From positions 1-59,002 of the forward strand of contig JAPLPQ010000068.1 in assembly GCA_026400105.1 (NCBI GenBank): a stretch of DNA of 59,002 nt, in the 5' to 3' direction. The notes beneath the pieces were generated by a model. The model ran no database searches. It was given only the letters and a program-made list of their open reading frames with translations, and was not told the DNA's origin. Shown here one piece after another: positions 55,255 to 59,002 of this stretch; positions within the stretch are counted from its first letter, which is position 1; each line of letters opens with the position of its first letter. The position numbers were made by a program, and so were the translations under genes. This DNA comes from Burkholderiales bacterium (GTDB taxonomy: Bacteria; Pseudomonadota; Gammaproteobacteria; Burkholderiales; Burkholderiaceae_C).

Positions 55255-55761
55255 TCAGCGCGACTTCTGCGCCACGTCAAGCAAGTTCGGGGCCGGGTTG
55301 TGCTTGAGGTGCTCGGCATAGGCGGCCTGCAGCGGGCTCATGCATTCATCGGCCAGGCGTCGGCCCTGCTTCTGGTCCATCAGCATCGACTTGTTGGCGA
55401 GCTGGATCCAGACCGCACCGCGGGCCTGGTCCTCCAGGCGCAGCGCGCCGGTGGCGCTCATGACCGGACGCAGATGGAAGCGCTGATTCTTGAGTTGCAG
55501 GTGGAAATAGCCGGGGGCGTCGGCGTCGGCGCGCAGGTTCACGCTCTGGCCGAGTTCGCACGGGATGTTGCCGATCGATACCCGGGTCGACAGCAGCAGC
55601 TCCTCGTCGCCCAGCGCCATCGGGGCGACCGCGGCCGGCTGCACCGGCGCGGGCTTGGCCTTGTGCACAGGTTCGCTGCTCGCCTGGGCGCCCAGCAGGA
55701 AAAGGCTTGCGCCGGCCGCCGCCACCAGGCGGGCCAGCATCAGGTTACGGTGGATCGCCAT
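55255..55761 (-). CDS. Exported protein, possibly MliC-like
   Basis: 168 residues. The N-terminal stretch MAIHRNLMLARLVAAAGASLFLLGAQAS is a signal peptide with probable cleavage after AQAS or nearby; no lipobox. The mature part has two cysteines, in GNIPCELGQSV and RRLADEC, and ATGALRLED...AVWIQLANKSMLMD, which resembles the MliC lysozyme-inhibitor fold (single disulfide, SASG-like segment). This assignment is tentative. It lies between the citE-like gene (26 bp) and acnB (37 bp) inside the TCA operon, an odd place for a periplasmic protein. Confidence 0.65.
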   Translation of the reverse strand: MAIHRNLMLARLVAAAGASLFLLGAQASSEPVHKAKPAPVQPAAVAPMALGDEELLLSTRVSIGNIPCELGQSVNLRADADAPGYFHLQLKNQRFHLRPVMSATGALRLEDQARGAVWIQLANKSMLMDQKQGRRLADECMSPLQAAYAEHLKHNPAPNLLDVAQKSR

Positions 55762-55787
55762 GGTGACTCCTGCGGGAAGATCCCGGT

Positions 55788-56777
55788 TCAGAAAAAGACG
55801 CCCGCTTCGGGCGGAATCGGGCAGCCGGTCTGGTGCGCACGCTCCAGCGTCTGCCAGTAGTAGCGGTAGCTGGCGCGGTCGTGCAGCTGGCCGTCGAGCG
55901 CGATCGGCGCCCAGTCCGCGGCGTGGGCCGCGGCGATGATGCGGGCCGACTTCTCGACTTCCTGCGCGGTCGGCGCGAAGGCCTCGAGGATGGGCTCGAT
56001 CTGGTCGGGGTGGATGCTCCACATGCGCGTGTAGCCGAGCTCGCGCGCGGCGCGTTGCGCGGCCTGCTTCATCGCGGCCGGGTCCTTGAACTCGGTCACG
56101 ACGCAATGCGAGGGCACCTTGCCATGGGCATGGCAGGCGCTGGCGATCTCGAGCTTGGCGCGCAGCACCAGCGGATGGCTGAACTGCCCGACCAGGCCCA
56201 TGCCATCGGAAGGGATGGCGCCGCCGTGAGCGGAGACGAAATCCATCAGGCCAAAGCTCAGGGATTGCACGCGCGGGTGCGCGGCGATCTCGAAGGCCCG
56301 ATGCACTGCGGCCGGCGACTCGATCAGCACCTGCAGCGGCAGTTCGCTGCCGCCAGCAAAACCCATGGCGGCGACCGCACGCTCGACATCGGCGACCGAC
56401 TCGACCTTGGGCACCATCAGGTGCGACAGGCGCGAACCCACCGCACCGACGATCTGCGCCACATCGGCCTCGAAGGCCGGGTGGTCGACCGCGTGCACGC
56501 GCACGCCGACGCGCGGCGCAATCGCGCGAGCGAAATCCAGGCCCTGCACCAGCTCGGTGACGAGCTGGGCATGCTCGGCCTCGGCGCCAACGGCGGCACC
56601 GTCCTCGCAGTCCAGCGTCACGTCGAAGACGCAGGCGCCAAACCGCTCGGAAAATTCGGCCTGCAGCTGCAGGCTCTTGCGCATGCGCGCCTCGACACCG
56701 CTGTAATGGTCACAGACCGGCAGCGAGAGCACGCCGGCCTGGGCCCCCAGCAATACCGCGCGCGGATGCTTGCTCAC
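55788..56777 (-). CDS. HpcH/HpaI aldolase / citrate lyase beta-like (CitE-like)
   Basis: 329 residues of the CitE-like TIM-barrel family, which cleaves or hydrolyses CoA thioesters such as malyl-CoA or citramalyl-CoA. Features are [12 protein letters not shown] (metal and CoA site), [15 protein letters not shown], the [16 protein letters not shown] glutamate, and [14 protein letters not shown]. The start is GTG at 56777 with AAGGA upstream; no in-frame ATG precedes the conserved sequence. It lies 16 bp after mdh. Its genomic place between mdh and acnB suggests a side reaction of the TCA cycle. Confidence 0.85.
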   Translation of the reverse strand: MSKHPRAVLLGAQAGVLSLPVCDHYSGVEARMRKSLQLQAEFSERFGACVFDVTLDCEDGAAVGAEAEHAQLVTELVQGLDFARAIAPRVGVRVHAVDHPAFEADVAQIVGAVGSRLSHLMVPKVESVADVERAVAAMGFAGGSELPLQVLIESPAAVHRAFEIAAHPRVQSLSFGLMDFVSAHGGAIPSDGMGLVGQFSHPLVLRAKLEIASACHAHGKVPSHCVVTEFKDPAAMKQAAQRAARELGYTRMWSIHPDQIEPILEAFAPTAQEVEKSARIIAAAHAADWAPIALDGQLHDRASYRYYWQTLERAHQTGCPIPPEAGVFF

Positions 56778-56793
56778 CTGCAGTTCCTTCCGG

Positions 56794-57780
56794 TCAGACC
56801 AGATGGGCGACGCCAGCTTGCTCGTCGGTCAGCTCTTTGAGGGTCTTGGCGATGCAGGTCTGGCTGAACTCGTCGATCTCCAGGCCTTCGACGACCTTGT
56901 ACTCGCCGTTTTCGCAGGTGACCGGGAAGCCGAACATGACGTCCTTCGGAATGCCGTACCAGCCTTGCGACGGGATGCCCATCGTGACCCACTTGCCGTT
57001 GGTGCCCAGGGCCCAGTCGCGCATGTGGTCGATGGCGGCGTTGGCAGCCGAAGCAGCCGAGGACAGGCCACGCGCTTCGATGATGGCGGCGCCGCGCTTG
57101 CCGACGGTCGGCAGGAACACGTTGGCGTTCCAGTCCTGGTCGTTGATCATGTCCTTGACCGACTCGCCGTTGATGGTGGCGAAGCGGTAGTCGGCGTACA
57201 TGGTCGGCGAGTGGTTGCCCCAGACGCACAGCTGTTCGATGTCAGCCACGGCCTTGCCGGTCTTGGCAGCGATCTGCGAAGCGGCGCGGTTGTGGTCCAG
57301 ACGCAGCATGGCGGTGAAGTTGCCCGGCTTCAGGTCCGGAGCCGACTTCATCGCGATGTAGGCGTTGGTGTTGGCCGGGTTGCCGACCACCAGCACCTTG
57401 ACATCGCGGCTGGCGACGGCGTTCAGCGCCTGGCCTTGAGCCGTGAAGATGGCGCCGTTGATCGCCAGCAGTTCGGCACGCTCCATGCCGGGGCCGCGCG
57501 GACGCGAACCGACCAGCAGCGCGTAGTCGGTGTCCTTGAAGGCGGTCATCGGATCGCTGTGGGCTTCCATGCCGGCCAGCAGCGGGAAAGCGCAGTCTTC
57601 CAGCTCCATCATCACGCCCTTGAGCGCTTGTTGGGCCTTCTCAACCGGCACTTCCAGCAACTGCAGGATGACCGGCTGGTCCTTGCCCAGCATTTCGCCC
57701 GAAGCGATGCGGAACAGCAGGGCGTAACCGATTTGACCAGCAGCACCGGTGACGGCGACGCGAACGGGCTTCTTGCTCAT
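56794..57780 (-). CDS. mdh: Malate dehydrogenase
   Basis: Oxidises malate to oxaloacetate with NAD. It has 328 residues. The NAD loop is [13 protein letters not shown], the substrate arginine region [14 protein letters not shown], and the proton-relay segment [15 protein letters not shown], with the active histidine in [12 protein letters not shown]. This is the longer LDH-like MDH group common in betaproteobacteria. The ATG at 57780 has GGAG upstream. First gene of the minus-strand operon; the promoter TTGACT-17-GTAAAC is seen at 57829-57857 next to a palindrome shared with gntR. Confidence 0.97.
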   Translation of the reverse strand: MSKKPVRVAVTGAAGQIGYALLFRIASGEMLGKDQPVILQLLEVPVEKAQQALKGVMMELEDCAFPLLAGMEAHSDPMTAFKDTDYALLVGSRPRGPGMERAELLAINGAIFTAQGQALNAVASRDVKVLVVGNPANTNAYIAMKSAPDLKPGNFTAMLRLDHNRAASQIAAKTGKAVADIEQLCVWGNHSPTMYADYRFATINGESVKDMINDQDWNANVFLPTVGKRGAAIIEARGLSSAASAANAAIDHMRDWALGTNGKWVTMGIPSQGWYGIPKDVMFGFPVTCENGEYKVVEGLEIDEFSQTCIAKTLKELTDEQAGVAHLV

Positions 57781-57828
57781 GAGAACACTCCAGAAATGCA
57801 ACAGTTGAGAGAAAAGAAATCCCGTCAA

Positions 57829-57857
57829 GTTTACCCTGCAAAAAAGGATCAAGTCAA
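57829..57857 (-). promoter_or_regulatory. Candidate mdh promoter
   Basis: On the minus strand TTGACT (57852-57857), a 17-bp spacer and GTAAAC as a weak -10. It lies about 50 bp upstream of the mdh ATG and just inside the TCTTATATAAGA palindrome. Confidence 0.55.
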
Positions 57858-57858
57858 T

Positions 57859-57886
57859 TTGTCTTATGTCTTATATAAGATATGAT
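57859..57886 (+). promoter_or_regulatory. gntR promoter with internal palindrome TCTTATATAAGA
   Basis: TTGTCT (57859-57864) and TATGAT (57881-57886) are spaced by 16 bp. The perfect 12-bp palindrome TCTTATATAAGA (57869-57880) fills the spacer, and an extra TCTTAT half-site lies at 57862-57867. This geometry suggests autorepression by the GntR protein and control of mdh as well. Confidence 0.68.
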
Positions 57887-57897
57887 TACACTCGATC

Positions 57898-58719
57898 ATG
57901 GTCCAAAACCCGCCCGCTCCCAGCCTCAAGACCCCTGAGCTCGATTACCCGAACTCAGGCAGCGACGCTGGAGCCGGCTCGTCGAGCAGCGGCACCCCGG
58001 CCTTCAGCCCGCTCTACCAGCAGATCAAGGGGTTGATCCTGCAAAGCCTGCAGGCCGGCGAATGGAAGCCGGGCGACCTGATCCCGAGCGAACTCGAGCT
58101 GGCGGGACGCTTTCGCGTCAGCCAGGGCACGGTGCGCAAGGCCATCGACGAACTCTCCGCCGACAACCTGCTGGTGCGGCGCCAGGGCAAGGGCACTTTC
58201 GTCGCGACCCATTCCGAGCAGCAGGTGCAGTACCGCTTCCTGCGACTCGAGCCCGACAGCTGCAACCGCGACACCCAGGGTCCGGCGGCACGCCAGATCC
58301 TCGACTTTCGCCGCCTGCGCGCCCCGGCCGAGATCGCCCGCATGCTGGGCCTGCGTTCGGGCGACCCGGTGTTCGAAGTCAGGCGCGTGCTGTCGTTCCA
58401 GGGCCTGCCGACCATCCTGGAAGACCTCTGGCTGCCGGGCAACCCCTTCAAGGGACTCAGCCTCGAGACCCTGGCCAACCACCAGGGCGCGATGTACGCG
58501 CTGTTCGAGCGCCAGTTCGGCGTGCGCATGGTGCGCGCCGACGAGAAACTCAAGGCCGTGGCGGCCGACGCGGAAGCGGCCGAGACCCTGGGCGTTGCCG
58601 CCGGTTTCCCGCTGTTGAGCGTCGAACGCGTGGCCTACACCTACAACGACACACCGATGGAATATCGCCGCGGCCTCTACCGCACCGACAAGCACCACTA
58701 CCACAACGAACTGAGCTAA
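57898..58719 (+). CDS. GntR-family (HutC-type, UTRA) regulator
   Basis: 273 residues. A Ser/Pro-rich N-terminal extension of ~35 residues is followed by a winged helix-turn-helix (PLYQQIKGLILQSLQAGEWKPGDLIPSELELAGRFRVSQGTVRKAIDEL) and a UTRA effector domain (residues ~125-270, with the VRRVLSFQGLPTILEDLWLPG and VERVAYTYNDTPMEYRRG segments). The effector is unknown; a TCA-cycle metabolite such as citrate is plausible by context. It diverges from mdh and lies upstream of sdhC, so it is a candidate TCA-cycle regulator. Confidence 0.9.
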   Translation: MVQNPPAPSLKTPELDYPNSGSDAGAGSSSSGTPAFSPLYQQIKGLILQSLQAGEWKPGDLIPSELELAGRFRVSQGTVRKAIDELSADNLLVRRQGKGTFVATHSEQQVQYRFLRLEPDSCNRDTQGPAARQILDFRRLRAPAEIARMLGLRSGDPVFEVRRVLSFQGLPTILEDLWLPGNPFKGLSLETLANHQGAMYALFERQFGVRMVRADEKLKAVAADAEAAETLGVAAGFPLLSVERVAYTYNDTPMEYRRGLYRTDKHHYHNELS

Positions 58720-58764
58720 GGCAAGACGCGCCAACCGCTCGACAGCCCATAGCAGCTAGACACA

Positions 58765-58779
58765 TATTGCATTGCAATA
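58765..58779. promoter_or_regulatory. Palindrome upstream of sdhC
   Basis: TATTGCA-T-TGCAATA, seven-base arms around a single T, 88 bp before the sdhC ATG. It differs from the gntR/mdh palindrome, so another regulator may act here. Confidence 0.5.
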
Positions 58780-58866
58780 GAATCCGAAAGTTTTCTTCAA
58801 CACAGGAATCCCGCAGGGTTACCTACGGCTTACCTAACTGTTCTCAAGCCAACAGAAAGTCCACCC

Positions 58867-59002
58867 ATGACAGAGCTGAGCAAAAAGCGGCCCGAGTTCC
58901 GCAACATCCATGCCTTCAAGGACCTGACCACCTACCGCATGACGGCGGCGGCCTGGGTCTCCATCCTGCACCGCGCCAGCGGTCTGCTGATGTGTCTACT
59001 GC
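58867..59002 (+). CDS. sdhC: Succinate dehydrogenase cytochrome b556 subunit, 3'-truncated
   Basis: The first 45 residues of SdhC, the membrane anchor of complex II that binds haem b and quinone. It begins MTELSKKRPEFRNIHAFKDL and continues into the first helix with MTAAAWVSILHRASGLLM, whose HRxSG motif is the SdhC signature. The window ends inside this helix, and sdhDAB presumably follow. It is transcribed away from mdh - acnB, 147 bp after gntR. Confidence 0.9.
   Translation, partial: MTELSKKRPEFRNIHAFKDLTTYRMTAAAWVSILHRASGLLMCLL

Overview
The window is about 59 kb of GC-rich chromosome with closely packed housekeeping and respiratory genes on both strands. Several features point to a betaproteobacterium of the order Burkholderiales, probably Comamonadaceae-like: the order rluC - hns - HAD phosphatase facing a 1000-residue RNase E, a short Trp-rich protein of the TIGR04438 type, a short FixH-like protein, a HiPIP with a Tat-type leader, a class I fumarase, and an mdh - citE-like - acnB block divergent from a GntR regulator and sdhC. 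The species cannot be named from this. Both end genes are cut: valS lacks its start and sdhC lacks its end. No insertion sequence, prophage, CRISPR array or replication origin was seen.

Layout. 1-9 kb: 3' part of valS, a universal stress protein, a BenE-type transporter with a divergent LysR regulator, dusC, and the operon cysM - tusA-like - lrgA - lrgB, followed by tRNA-Leu(CAA). 9-15 kb: an epimerase, a ferredoxin-type flavin reductase, an SCO protein, a BioC-like methyltransferase, comF, trmL, a TauE-type permease and a DUF1841 protein. 15.2-15.8 kb: an unusual non-coding stretch full of stem-loops, ending in a clear promoter and leader for a membrane-anchored lytic transglycosylase. 16.6-18.5 kb: glyA behind a ZTP (pfl) riboswitch, then nrdR.

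18.6-28.3 kb is a microaerobic respiration island: a DsbD_2/TauE-like membrane protein and hemN, divergent fnr, and the cbb3 oxidase set ccoI-ccoS-ccoN-ccoO-ccoQ-ccoP plus a short fixH-like gene, with a second stress protein at the edge. FNR-type boxes (TTGAC-N4-GTCAA or close to it) lie in three intergenic or near-intergenic places, at hemN/fnr, upstream of ccoN and between ccoI and the usp gene, so the island reads as one oxygen-controlled regulon.

28.4-43 kb: lgt, acs, a YqhA-type protein, fumarase, tRNA-Leu(UAA), a YlqF-type GTPase, a HAD phosphatase, hns, rluC, rne with a long leader, hemerythrin and HiPIP. 43-49 kb: lolD/lolC, a possible phosphoglycerate mutase-like gene overlapping recJ, rluA and an EamA transporter. 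49.4-51.5 kb: a two-subunit 3-oxoacid CoA-transferase operon facing a PAS-LuxR regulator across a perfect 11-bp inverted repeat. 51.5-52.5 kb: two small tandem paralogues of unknown function behind an AT-rich promoter region. 52.6-59 kb: a TCA-cycle cluster, mdh - citE-like - MliC-like - acnB on the minus strand, with gntR and sdhC diverging. A palindrome sits inside the gntR promoter.

The most unusual material is non-coding (the 15.28-15.48 kb stem-loop array and the transglycosylase leader) together with the tandem pair of unknown paralogues at 51.5-52.4 kb. No wholly new multi-gene system is evident; most of the window is recognisable core metabolism.
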